64,000 bases of DNA from positions 23,120,552 to 23,184,551 of the forward strand of contig OX463832.1 in the NCBI GenBank assembly GCA_949825045.1, written 5' to 3'. The translations under genes and the position numbers were made by a program. Below the pieces are notes generated by a model, which worked only from the letters and a program-made list of their open reading frames with translations, was not told where the DNA came from and ran no database searches. Within the stretch, counting starts at the first letter, position 1, and the number at the start of each line of letters is the position of its first letter. The DNA comes from Argyresthia goedartella. Lineage: Eukaryota > Arthropoda > Insecta > Lepidoptera > Argyresthiidae. Of the stretch, positions 31,607 to 41,406 are shown piece by piece.

Positions 31607-34583
31607 AGCATCGCCATTGCGTAATCGATCACTGAGGCAAATACATCAAACGAAAGGGCATTTATCAATGTTTAAACAAATACAAAATTTTGGATTCTTG
31701 GCGCAATAGTTTAGAGACCAGAGAATAAAAATAATAATATCTGCCATTGTTACAACCGTCCCCGTACCAGGGGCGGTTGTAACAGCGGTGGGGGTCAATT
31801 GTAACACGTACAAATAATGCAAGATACACAGATTTTAATGAGTTTTTATTGTTAGAAAAACATGAAAAAGATCTTATTCTACTTATGGCAGCATTTATCA
31901 TCTTTAAAATCAGTCTTTACTAATCACTCAACATTTACATTAGGAACACAGTGTTTCATATCAACGAAAGCATTTTGTACTCAAGTGACTAAACATACAA
32001 TTAGAACATAAATCTTGAAAAAATAACAATCATATACTTTTAAAACCTAAAATCAGTTCCAAATTTAACTAAAAACGCCTTTGCGTGTACCTCAAACAAA
32101 AAAATACAATTTGAATCAATTACAGATAAATCAATCTGATTCACAGTTGTGGCAAATATAGGTTAGACCACCTTCTGTGCATTCTTCGTGAGCCCATCGT
32201 CTACAATCTGAGCACTGTATCCATTTTTCTCTTGGCCTGCTCTCTGAATATGGTGCTACACAAACAAGGCAGAAATACTCCTCATCCTCCGAAGATTCTG
32301 GTGCTGTTGTACTAGCCTTCTTCGTTTTTGTCTTCTTTGCATCTTTGGTTTTTATTACATCCATTCTTTTTTTTACCTGCTTAACTTTGGCCCGTTTCAT
32401 TTTTTCATCATACTCCTTTCTTATTTCCTCTTTTTCGGGTGTATCAGTATAAATCGTTGACTTCCTAGTTTTACGACCCCTGTTTGTGGTTTTCCTCGGG
32501 GGCGCTTTAGGAAAGGGTCGTATTTCTTCTGGTGAAAACACAGCTGGAATACTAGTAGATGGTATGGAAGAAGCCAGCTGAGCATCCACTGAAGGAATTT
32601 GACGAACCGTTTGGGTGTTCGTAGTTTGTCGAATACCAACATCACTATGGTGTCTGGGTGGCGTAATTTCAGCTATATCTTCTAGTCGAAGAGTTTCTAG
32701 GACTGGTGAGTTCTGCCGAACATACAAAGCCTCTTGTGGAGTATTAGGGGCTGCGCGTGTATTTATAGCCTCTAATTGTTCACATGCGCTAGTTAAGTTC
32801 ACCAATGGATCGTTCAGCAAAGAAGGTGATAGCGGTGGCGTTTCGTCTTCGAGTGCAAGATTATTTTGATCGTGGTTAACCTCCTCTTCTCTTGTGTCTG
32901 GGTTTGGCCTGTCTGTCACGAATGCAGGGGCATAATCGGCGTCAGTAAATAAATTCCGATTAAACGGATAGATCCCAGTTTTGCGAAAGCCAGCTTGAAT
33001 GTTTGTCTGTGTGAGAGCAAGTGGCATTGCAGCTGCTACAATTCCTGGGATGTCATAAATAGACATGGTCTTCCCGGGATGGTTTCGCATCCATGCGTCA
33101 CAGGTCGTATTTACGACTTTCTTCAGAGGTCCGAACACAGATCGATCGAGAGGTTGGAGTTTGTGAGAGCAGTGGGGAGGAAAAGAAAGTACCACGATGC
33201 CATTTTCTTTGCAGAAGTCCAGAGAGTTTATGTGTATGTGTGAAGAATGGTTATCCAGCACAAGCAACACTTTGTTCGCAGTAGACACATTTGAGTATTT
33301 TTTGAAGTGTTTTAGAAACACAAGGAATGTTTCATCCTGCATCCAGCCTGACGGGTTGGCGGCTCCAGCTGAACCCACAGGCCCATCTCTTATGAAATGA
33401 TCGTAAAAGTTTACTCGAGGAAATACGAAGACTGGGGGAATGGAATTTCCTATGGCATTCACTGCAAAGGCTTGAGTGACTAAAGTACCCCTTTCAGCTG
33501 AAGTGAGTGCTCCAACTTGTCGTGCACCACGCCTTGCTACTACCCTGTCGGGCTTTTGAACGGTTGTTATGCCCGTTTCATCAACATTATATATGTTTTG
33601 TGGTTCAAAGTGGTCACGATCCATGACAATTTGCAAATTGTCATAAAAAGCCTCCACGTTGGTCTTGTTAAAACTGGTCGCTCTGGAAAGGCTTGTAGCC
33701 TGGGCTGCGCGGACAGATAGTTCAGGATTTCTTCCCATAAACGAACGGAACCATTCTTCGCCAGCCGTCTTGTTTTCGGTCCACGTTTGAGGTCGTACTA
33801 AGTTATATTTAGTAGATAACTCATATGCCAGTTTTCTTACCTCCTTCGTACATAGGCCAAAATAAATATCTGCACAGCGGATCAAATATTTACTAAGTTC
33901 CCGTTCTTGGTGTTCATTAAAAACTCTGTTGTGAGCTACATACCCCATCTTGACATTTTCTTGTTCCTCTTCACCGTTGGCCAAATCTCTCTTTCTTTTG
34001 TATCGTAAAAGTGACACGTAGTTAACTCCATACTTTTCTGCAGTTGTTCTGAGAGAACCACCAGCTTTTAGGTCATCATAGGCATCTTTGTATCTTGATA
34101 TGTCTATCTGCCCCCTTGCTGTCTTCTTTACTCGTTTTCTCGGCATCTAGAAGGTCAGAAATAAAAAGTCATATGGTGTTACAACCGTACCCACAAAAAC
34201 TGTTACAACTGTACCCAACCACCCGTTCGGCAATAAAATAAATACAGTGACAACAAAAAATATCTCACGGTAAAGCTCATCACACTAATCTAGTCTCCGT
34301 TATCCATTCTGTACTACAAAAAACATTAAACACTCTAGCTTTTATGTATATTGAGCAATTTAAGAAATACCTTGATGAAAAATACTTACTTTTGCTGGTC
34401 AAAACACAATAGGGCCCCTTGCAAACGACTGAAGCGTGCCGCGGGCAACGCAAGATTGGCGAGCGTGTCCAGACATGCCAGCGGCTCCTTTCCCCCCTTG
34501 TACCCCTCACCGTACCGCAAACGGTTCACGATTTATTTACCTTGTTACAACCGTACCCCGTTACAACCGTACCCAGTCTACCC
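31562..34583 (-). mobile_element. pogo-type DNA transposon, complete
   Basis: Perfect inverted ends gggtagactgggtacggt (31562) and accgtacccagtctaccc (ending 34583) are flanked by TA on each side (31560-31561 and 34584-34585). Removing the element restores the LINE D frame (PRRKYLFRKGD). Copies of the motif gttacaaccgtaccc occur at both ends (near 31750, 34175, 34205, 34548 and 34563) and may bind the transposase. The single gene is intact. Confidence 0.9.
32131..34146 (-). CDS. pogo-type transposase with C-terminal PHD finger
   Basis: This 671-residue open frame encodes the enzyme that moves the element at TA sites. The N-terminal pipsqueak-type helix-turn-helix (about residues 13-50, DAYDDLKAGGSLRTTAEKYG) is followed by a CENP-B-like DNA-binding region. 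The DDE_1 core has IYNVDETG (first Asp, about residue 189), LLVLDNHSSH (second Asp, about 295) and LQPLDRSVFGPLKK (third Asp, about 330). A basic coiled stretch leads to a PHD zinc finger (about residues 620-668: CLVC, CSDCRRWAHEEC, CHNC). All motifs are intact. Start at MPRKRVKKT is supported by conservation of the basic N-terminus and the lack of an upstream frame. Confidence 0.9.
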   Translation of the reverse strand: MPRKRVKKTARGQIDISRYKDAYDDLKAGGSLRTTAEKYGVNYVSLLRYKRKRDLANGEEEQENVKMGYVAHNRVFNEHQERELSKYLIRCADIYFGLCTKEVRKLAYELSTKYNLVRPQTWTENKTAGEEWFRSFMGRNPELSVRAAQATSLSRATSFNKTNVEAFYDNLQIVMDRDHFEPQNIYNVDETGITTVQKPDRVVARRGARQVGALTSAERGTLVTQAFAVNAIGNSIPPVFVFPRVNFYDHFIRDGPVGSAGAANPSGWMQDETFLVFLKHFKKYSNVSTANKVLLVLDNHSSHIHINSLDFCKENGIVVLSFPPHCSHKLQPLDRSVFGPLKKVVNTTCDAWMRNHPGKTMSIYDIPGIVAAAMPLALTQTNIQAGFRKTGIYPFNRNLFTDADYAPAFVTDRPNPDTREEEVNHDQNNLALEDETPPLSPSLLNDPLVNLTSACEQLEAINTRAAPNTPQEALYVRQNSPVLETLRLEDIAEITPPRHHSDVGIRQTTNTQTVRQIPSVDAQLASSIPSTSIPAVFSPEEIRPFPKAPPRKTTNRGRKTRKSTIYTDTPEKEEIRKEYDEKMKRAKVKQVKKRMDVIKTKDAKKTKTKKASTTAPESSEDEEYFCLVCVAPYSESRPREKWIQCSDCRRWAHEECTEGGLTYICHNCESD

Positions 34584-34585
34584 TA

Positions 34586-35358
34586 CTTACGACGCGGGAT
34601 CTTTGGCAAGGGAGGCATGGTAATCTCATTTGCATTTACAGTTAATGTAGTGTGAGCGGGGTCTTCCTTGACCATTGGATCATCACATTTAGTAACATCT
34701 AAGGTAAATGAAGAAAAAAGCAAGTCCAATGTATTTCCTGACACATTGGTATGACGATTAAACTGACGTAGACCAAGAAGATTAGCGTGATGTGTCAGTT
34801 CGAATGCCGAATTTTGCAGCTCAACCGTTCCTCGTTTAATATGTACTGGTTCACCCGTTTCCCACCGGACCATACTTAGGTTAAAATCACCTGTTATTAT
34901 GTGGTAGTCATCAGGGTACGCAGTAACAAAGTCCGTCAACCATCCTGTGAAGTTGATAATGCGTTGAGCATGCTTCTTGCATTTAGGTGAATCGGGCGGT
35001 ATGTAAATCAGCCCGATATGAACATCGCGCTGCGAACCGATCGTCCTTCTATAGTAACCCATATGCACTCGACATCGAGGTGGTCACGCTGCCAGTCGGT
35101 ACGCAGACGTGCATTGAGGCGCGCGGCACATAGCATGAGAATTCCCCCCGCCTTGGAACCGCGGTCACGGCGAAATATGGTGTATTTGCTATTAGTGAGT
35201 TCAGAATCAAGTACACCCTCCTGCAACCAGGTTTCAGTAATAAGTATAATGTCGTGGTCGCAGTTTAGAACACTATTACAGAAAGCTAAAGTCTTAGTGT
35301 TGAGACCACGAACATTTTGGTAGTATAAGCGAAGATTATTATTGTTAGAGGCTAGCAC
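34586..35358 (-). pseudogene. LINE D ORF2, endonuclease part
   Basis: The apurinic-type endonuclease that nicks target DNA. The first segment has LRLYYQNVRGLNTKT (Asn), LITETWL (Glu) and RDRGSKAGGILML. The second has IGLIYIPPDSPK, YHIITGDFNLS (Asp/Asn) and SGNTLDLLFS. A one-base frame change near 35040 separates them, so the enzyme is broken. It ends at PRRK where pogo is inserted. Confidence 0.8.
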
Positions 35359-35640
35359 TTATGATAGTTGAGGTGTCAAAATATATAGTTGTTATATGTA
35401 GGGAAACGTTCTGGGCATCTACTCTTTTCGCGCATCGAGGAAAATCAGTAGACTTTAGGGTTGTAATAAGTTCGTTGCTAGTAATTGCCATTATACCAAT
35501 GTAAATAGTTTTAGTGAGTGTATGTGTGTGTGTGTTATGTGTAGGTGTGAATGAGTTATGTTGAGTATTGTGGATGTTAAGAGTGTAAGCTACATTGCAT
35601 TTATGATTAGGAAGTGATACGAACAAAAAAGCAATAAATA

Positions 35641-36630
35641 TTATTCTATTTTTACCAGGTCCAAATCTGTAGATATGTGAATATACGGTGAACCCTCGGC
35701 CTTCCGGACATAAATGCGACAGTTTTTTGTCCAAATAAACTTGTAGCCTTTATCATTTGCGGCTTTCTTACATTTAGTGAATAGCAGTATGTTTTTTACA
35801 GTGAGGTGTTCGTTGACGTGTATTTTTCGGGGTTCACCGTCCATTCCTAAGTCTTGAGTAGTCATTCGACCAGGACACTGTCGAGAAGCATGAATGAGGC
35901 GGTCTTTGGTCGCTCGGTCGCGGAACTGGACCACGATAGCTCGCGGGACCCCCTTGACAGGGCGCTTCGCCTGGACGCGGGTGGCAAACTCCATCTCGCT
36001 GGGCTGCAGCGGCACTCCGGCGTATGCAGCGACCTTGGCGACGATCTCGGGTAGCGACTCCGTGTCGCATTCGGGTACACCGACCAGCTCGACGTTCCGG
36101 ATTCTCGACCACTGGTCTCTCTTAGAGCAGTCATCCTCCAGGTGTGCAACTTTTGTCTCGAGGAGTTTCACCGACTCTTGCAGCGAGTTGTTTTCGACCT
36201 GCAGCATCTTCAGCTTTGTTCCCTGGGCTTCCATATTTTTTATGACAGAGTCGTATTTATCGCTCATCCACTTGACGGATTCCTCAAGCTCAGTAATCTG
36301 CTTCAGCATCGACTTTTCCAATGATTGAAATTTCTCGTCCATGTAGGCAAAAAGTTTACTCGAGTCTATGTTCACAATTGATGTCATCGGGGCTATTGTA
36401 CTAATTTCCGGGATTGCGGCGTCCTCTGGTGTGGCCAGCGGGCTAGCTGACACCCCTTTCTTCAGTGGTTTGCACACAGTGCACTTCCATTTGGGTTTGT
36501 TCATGGGCAGGATTTTTTTGTAGTCTGAATCACTTAAGCCCGCACAGCTGTAATGGAAGTGTTTTTGACAGGTGCAACATTTCAGGGAGTCTTCTAGTTT
36601 TAAGGCCGTGGAGCATTTGTTGCAAACCAT
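35641..36630 (-). CDS. LINE D ORF1 (PHD finger, coiled coil, FP-like domain)
   Basis: A 329-codon open frame. The N-terminal PHD-like zinc finger (about residues 3-54: CNKC, CCTCQKHFHYSC, CTVC) is followed by a Leu-rich coiled coil (about 95-170). A nucleic-acid-binding domain follows, of the type found in baculovirus FP proteins and many LINE ORF1s (NVELVGVPECDTESLPE, IVVQFRDRATKDRLIHASR, IHVNEHLTVKNILLF). It would coat LINE RNA. The frame is intact although ORF2 is not. Confidence 0.85.
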   Translation of the reverse strand: MVCNKCSTALKLEDSLKCCTCQKHFHYSCAGLSDSDYKKILPMNKPKWKCTVCKPLKKGVSASPLATPEDAAIPEISTIAPMTSIVNIDSSKLFAYMDEKFQSLEKSMLKQITELEESVKWMSDKYDSVIKNMEAQGTKLKMLQVENNSLQESVKLLETKVAHLEDDCSKRDQWSRIRNVELVGVPECDTESLPEIVAKVAAYAGVPLQPSEMEFATRVQAKRPVKGVPRAIVVQFRDRATKDRLIHASRQCPGRMTTQDLGMDGEPRKIHVNEHLTVKNILLFTKCKKAANDKGYKFIWTKNCRIYVRKAEGSPYIHISTDLDLVKIE

Positions 36631-37045
36631 CGTCGTTGTAGCAGGTTCCAGGACACAAGTAGTTTGATTGCTTATTCTGCGGCGCGAAGATGTTGAGTCA
36701 CCAGCACAGTGACGTTATTGCACGGTAGGGGCGTGTGAGGCGACACTAAAAACACTTTTTGGGCAGCAAAGACACCGGTACACAGTCCAAATACTTATTA
36801 TTTCCAAAGAACTAGTGATAAAGATTAATGAAATATGATTTGTAGCTGCGATAATTCACTTTTACACGGATATTTGATTAAATTGTATAGACCGATACAA
36901 AACACGTCTGTCTCAGTCGAGGCTGTTGTTATAATAATTCCACTTGTTTCATTCTTTTATTTGGTATGATATCATTGCTGCATGCATTGCATTGACCAAA
37001 GTAATCTCATGCCCTTTACTCAGGATTCTAACGTAGAATCACTCG

Positions 37046-37346
37046 ATACGCTCGTGATTCAAATATAGAATCCTTCGCTCACTCGAGACTCAAACAAGCA
37101 GTCGCAGCAGAAATGAACTTGCTCTCTGGTTGCACAAATAGCTATCGTAAATCTCAAGTCTCAAGCAAAATAGGAGTACTAAGGTAATTGTTTCTATGTT
37201 CTAGCTTGTCTATCATGAGTATCAGCAGGGATTCGTGAACGTACAATTATTATCTGTACAACAAGAGAGCAAAGTAAATTTTTGCTGCGAGTGCTTGTTT
37301 GATTCCCGAGTCAGCGAATGATTCTTTATTTGAATCACGAGCGTAG
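37046..37346. repeat. Inverted repeat with about 90-bp arms
   Basis: The left arm (37046-37135: acgctcgtgattcaaata, actcgagactcaaacaagca, gcagcagaaatg, cttgctctctggttg) pairs with the right arm (37255-37346). A loop of about 120 bp has no gene. It is probably a MITE or foldback remnant in the 3' part of the yellow gene. Confidence 0.7.
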
Positions 37347-37837
37347 TAAGTAGCAAACTTTCCAATACGAAATTTTAGAGACAAAATGGTGCCCACGCTT
37401 AGTCTCTTCAGTCACTCTTATTTATGTCGTTACAGGGGGCTAGCCCATCGAACTCTTCTTACCTGTAAATAAAGAAGTTGTATTGCGAAGTGTCCAGACG
37501 GGAGTATATAAAGCGCGGCAGAGTGTTAGCCATCAACCACACCTCATCACCTGTTACGTGCAGATCTGAAACAGAAGATTTTATATGTTTTATATTCGCG
37601 CATACATTGCTTCTGGCCCCTGGATACTGTTAGAGATAAGCTCGCCTCTGTACATGATATATCCTCCTAACTCGAGTATCGTCGTCATCTACTTACAACA
37701 ATGGATGCTTGGTCACATTCTCATTATGCGAAAATGCGTTTTTCTGAGTTTTCACGTAGTTGCTAGGAGGTTAAGAGATCAAATTTCTCCCCCTAAAACC
37801 CCCCACATATTAGATAGCCTAGTGTGGGGTAACTCAC

Positions 37838-37940
37838 CGCTAGGGTAGGACAGTCGGTTGTTGTCCTGCACTAGTATGGCCACGTTGGACGGCGAGAGAG
37901 AGCGCTTCGGGTTCCAACACGAGACAGCACTGCGCATCAC
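37838..37940 (-). CDS. yellow-family gene, exon 8 of those seen
   Basis: The acceptor ttttag at 37941-37946 and donor gtgagttac below 37838 give 103 nt, phase 0 in and phase 1 out. It encodes VMRSAVSCWNPKRSLSPSNV and AILVQDNNRLSYPS. The Cys-Trp-Asn and the Asp-Asn-x-x-Leu x-x-Pro pattern match the C-terminal third of the MRJP domain. A further exon must follow leftwards; I could not identify it. Confidence 0.8.
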
Positions 37941-37967
37941 CTAAAAACATTTGATTAACTTCCATGT

Positions 37968-38310
37968 TTAAAGGGTAAAAACGGGACCCTAGACTCCGCT
38001 GTCCGTTTGTCTGTCTGTCTGTCCGTCTGTCACCAGGCTTTAACTAATGAACCATAGTTAGACAGTTGAAATTTTCACAGATGATGTAATTCTGTTGCCG
38101 CTATAACAACAAATACTAAAACACAGAATAAAATAAATATTTAAGGGGGCTCTCATACAACAATTCTTTCAATACCACATACAAATTTATGAAAGGACAT
38201 GGAGTGTGAAAGTAGCCACTCCAAAAACTTTGTAAACAACATTTTTGCCATGTAAAATCCAAACTATTCACTCGACACCATCTCTACCATTGTACGGTGC
38301 TTATTGTGCT
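37968..38310. repeat. gggttccgtaccc dispersed repeat, copy 2
   Basis: It contains aacgggaccctagactccgc, a gtctgtctgtccg run and ttgccgctataacaacaaat, as in the copy at 26631-27045. It lacks the terminal gggttccgtaccc. The rest of 38311-39250 has no gene; a (ta)n run is at 38920-38940, followed by a piece of the gcggtagcttaggtg family at 38941-39010. Confidence 0.7.
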
Positions 38311-39203
38311 TACCAATTATTTTTCTTTTTGAAAACAAATAGTCGACATAATTATATTGTTTATTTTCTCTCATAATTTGTTCCAGTTTATTCTGTCAGC
38401 AGAATTATGAAATGGTCAGCAAAATTTTAAAATAACGAATATTCTACCGTGAGACATGCCAACATTGCCTACAGGGGTATTTTTGCCCAAAAATCTGATT
38501 TTAAGCAAAACTTTGGTGTGTGTCTTAATATGATGGCAACATTGATTATTTTTGGTAGAAACTAGATTATATTTGTGGCATCACTGAATATCGCGTCTGT
38601 TGCTGGTTTGACTCAGTAAGTTGTTGGAACTCGTCGAGTGAGGTGATTTATTTCGCGAGCGAAATAATCAAATAAATCACCTGTCTTTTCTCAAGTGAAT
38701 CGTGAACAATGGCGAAACCACAGGTTAGTTCAAGTAATGATATGTTATAAAACACAGTTGTAAGAGTGTTTTCATGTTAAAGTCACATCTGCGAAACTTC
38801 TATATCAAAAGTTATGATGGTAGGCAAAGTTACCCAGTAATGTTCAGACTGAATATTTTTTTCAGATGGAAATTATTTGTTAGTGCTGCTAGCTAGGTAC
38901 TTGCCCTATATAACTTTAGTATATATATATATATATATATTATTTCGCTTCGCTCACCCCCTTTACCCTTCCCCTAAGCTAGCGTAGCATTTTGCCCTGA
39001 TATAAGCTGTGCAAACTAGTTTATCCTAGGAGAAACTCGGGTTTGGCCGGTAACATATACAAATAGTTAAGTGCTTTTTAAGTTTCTATGATAACTGCAC
39101 TGCACGACACACTAAAGATAAGAACCTCTATGCATCAATCTCCCCTTTCATTTCCAAGATAAACAAGGTTAAGGAGATTGATACATAACTCGCCTCCACT
39201 CCA

Positions 39204-39238
39204 CTCCACGACACTCCACATAAGGATGTGGAGTGTCG
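39204..39238 (-). repeat. Short perfect hairpin beside a splice donor
   Basis: cgacactccacat and atgtggagtgtcg form a 13-bp stem with a four-base loop. On the transcript strand of yellow it lies about 14 nt into the intron after the exon at 39252-39332. Confidence 0.6.
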
Positions 39239-39251
39239 CACGATAAATTAC

Positions 39252-39332
39252 CTCAGCGAAGAACACGATACCGCTGTTTTGGTGGACATCGTGGATCGTG
39301 CTCTGTGAGTTTTCTCCGCGGTGACCGAGGTC
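39252..39332 (-). CDS. yellow-family gene, exon 7 of those seen
   Basis: This 81-nt, phase 0 exon lies between acceptor gttcacag and donor gtaattta. It encodes DLGHRGENSQSTIHDVHQN and SGIVFFAE, matching the family pattern Leu-Gly-x-Arg-Gly-x-Asn-Ser. It connects in phase with exons 6 and 8. Confidence 0.8.
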
Positions 39333-39741
39333 CTGTGAACAATAATCATATAAATTACACAGATATTAATGTAATGTATTTCATATTATTTTTTTGATAA
39401 ATGTTGCCATGTGTTGTGTTGCCATGATATTTGTGCAACGAACTCGTTTAATGTATCTGAAATGTTGTGCGAATTATTTTAATAAAAAATAATAGATGTA
39501 TAATTTATATAGCTCTTATTCGTAAATGCAAGTTGCTTTTAATTTTGAATGATTCTAAGTGTCCCGTCTTTTCTCACACGGGGTGACAGATGAACAGTGG
39601 TAACCATGCTGCTCATTCATTAATTAGCTCACCAAATAATATATTTTTGAAAAAGGTTGGATCAGTCGAACCAAGCAGCCGAACCAACAGGTTCTATTTG
39701 TTCTTCTTCAACCAAACCACTCTCTAAGTTGTCACACTCAC

Positions 39742-39920
39742 ATTATACCGAGTCCAGTAGTCGCTACTGCTGGATGCAGTCTGATTCCTCAACACACACG
39801 TCGACACTGAGAACTCCCTCGTGCTCGCCATCGGATGGAAGTACGCCGCGCGACAACCATCGCGGGAGGGCGGAGACAACGCCAAGCTGAAGATGCCGTC
39901 GTTCCATTGGAAGCGCTGGC
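39742..39920 (-). CDS. yellow-family gene, exon 6 of those seen
   Basis: A 179-nt exon lies between acceptor tttctag and donor gtgagtgtg. It is phase 1 in and phase 0 out. It encodes FQWNDGIFSLALSP, AAYFHPMASTREFSVST and VLRNQTASSS. The sequence W-x-D-G-(I/L)-F-x-(L/I)-A-L-S-P and FHP-x-A-S-T-x-E-F are strong MRJP/Yellow signatures. The intron upstream (54285 to 39921) is 14.4 kb and holds the Gypsy nest. Confidence 0.9.
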
Positions 39921-40412
39921 CTAGAAAGGCGAGATGTTTAGCAAAGAGTTTCCTGCCGAATCCTTCCACGATTGTCATATGTTTTCGGGAGCTTCACCGT
40001 GTTACTACAAAAAATGTTACACATAGTTTAACCTCAAAACAAACGTCAAATCCTATACATTTTTGTCTTTAATCTAGTGTTCAATAGGAGTTTATTTTTT
40101 TGTGGTAAGACCCTTGAAGTTCAGACGACACTAGGCGGATAATATGTAGGTAGTTGAACTTCCCCACGATTCAATTCAAAGTCACCGTAAAACTATCGTG
40201 ACGTCCAATCAACGTCGGAGCTTTACAAACTCCCTCTCCCTAACTGCCACTAAATCCAACTGAACAAAAGTATACGTACTATACGATCAACACAACTAGG
40301 CGCATGACCGCTAAGCGTTTATTTGAATAACGGAGGGAACACCGGAACGGTGATTAATACTAGGTATATACGTTACATAGTTAGTTCATGCTAGTGACTT
40401 GTGGGTACAGGC

Positions 40413-41105
40413 ACAGAATACTTAATAGTACTACGTACAGAAAGATTACTTCTCAAATACACTTAAATAAATAGCTACTCTCGCTGCGCGACAATAAAAC
40501 GCAATCTAGCTCGGACCTGCGCTACGTACTATTGTAGTACGTAGCGCATAATAATCGTTAAGCACCTACAGCATCGGTTGCCCCGCCCGTGCAGGCTAGA
40601 TTGCCCCTCATTACTACGCCTGAGAGCTTCTTTTACTCTGATGTCACAAGGTCGTCCTGTAAACTCCTGTCTCGCCTGATCACGGTAGGGTTACCTACGT
40701 GCGATTATTTGTGTTTGTGAATTTTAGTCCACTCTATCTAAGAGAGGTGTTATTAGTACTTATTCAGGCTATTGGTAAATTCTAAAGCTACGTAGGTACC
40801 TACCTCCATACTCATGTAATTGTCATTTGTTTTATACTGGGTCTAAAGTGTTTACTTTTAGTTAAACAAAAAGGTATTCAATTAAAAAGGAATCGAATTT
40901 TATTTGTGAACAATTCCTTTAGGCACCCTAAAATGGTAGGTACTTAAGTCATTGTTGTTCCAAAAATCGCAGAAAAGTTGCTTATGAGGAGAGGCTAGCG
41001 TGCGACGCGACTAACAGCCAAGCGAGCGGCAACATAACTGAATTCCCGCCCGTCGGGTTGGCCGGTCGAACGTACCTAAACTGTTCAGTGAGACCCCCCT
41101 GGTAC
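40413..41105. repeat. Dispersed repeat, second copy of 22915-23430
   Basis: 40413-40645 closely matches 22915-23135. Blocks at 41045-41105 match parts of 23155-23430. It lies in the yellow intron just left of the Gypsy 5' LTR. The rest of 39921-40412 shows nothing recognisable. Confidence 0.6.
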
Positions 41106-41148
41106 AGGTACAAATACGTGTTGTAGGAGGGGTACAGGCGCCGAAACC

Positions 41149-41354
41149 TGTGCCAGCCATCCCTTATCATCACGGACTAAAGTATCGTCGATGGGTGACA
41201 CAGAAAATCGACATCACGTACCGGTTTTGGTACATGATGATTATCGAGGACGATTTATATATAAGAAGAGTTATTTGTTAAATAAAACTAGACTGTAACT
41301 GAGCATATTCCAAGCCTTTTATTCCGTCTCCCGTAGGTTGCCACAACGTTGGCA
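41149..41354 (+). repeat. Gypsy 5' LTR
   Basis: Contains a TATA-like tttatatataagaag near 41250 and a polyadenylation-type gttaaataaaac near 41277. It begins TG and ends CA. Confidence 0.85.
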
Positions 41355-41406
41355 AAGTGGTGACCCCGACGTTTGAATATCAAGCAACCTTCGGTTAAGC
41401 AGCAGC

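Larger units (their letters stand above)
29000..36940 (-). mobile_element. LINE D, near full length, split by pogo
   Basis: It runs from a (ttta)n 3' tail at about 29000-29033 to beyond ORF1 near 36640-36940 (a plausible 5' UTR with no other gene). Excluding pogo (31562-34583) it is about 4.9 kb. ORF1 is at 35641-36630, and ORF2 has its endonuclease at 34586-35358 and RT at 29435-31561. A (tg)n tract lies in the 3' UTR near 29268. It belongs to the Jockey/CR1 group with a PHD-type ORF1. Confidence 0.8.
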
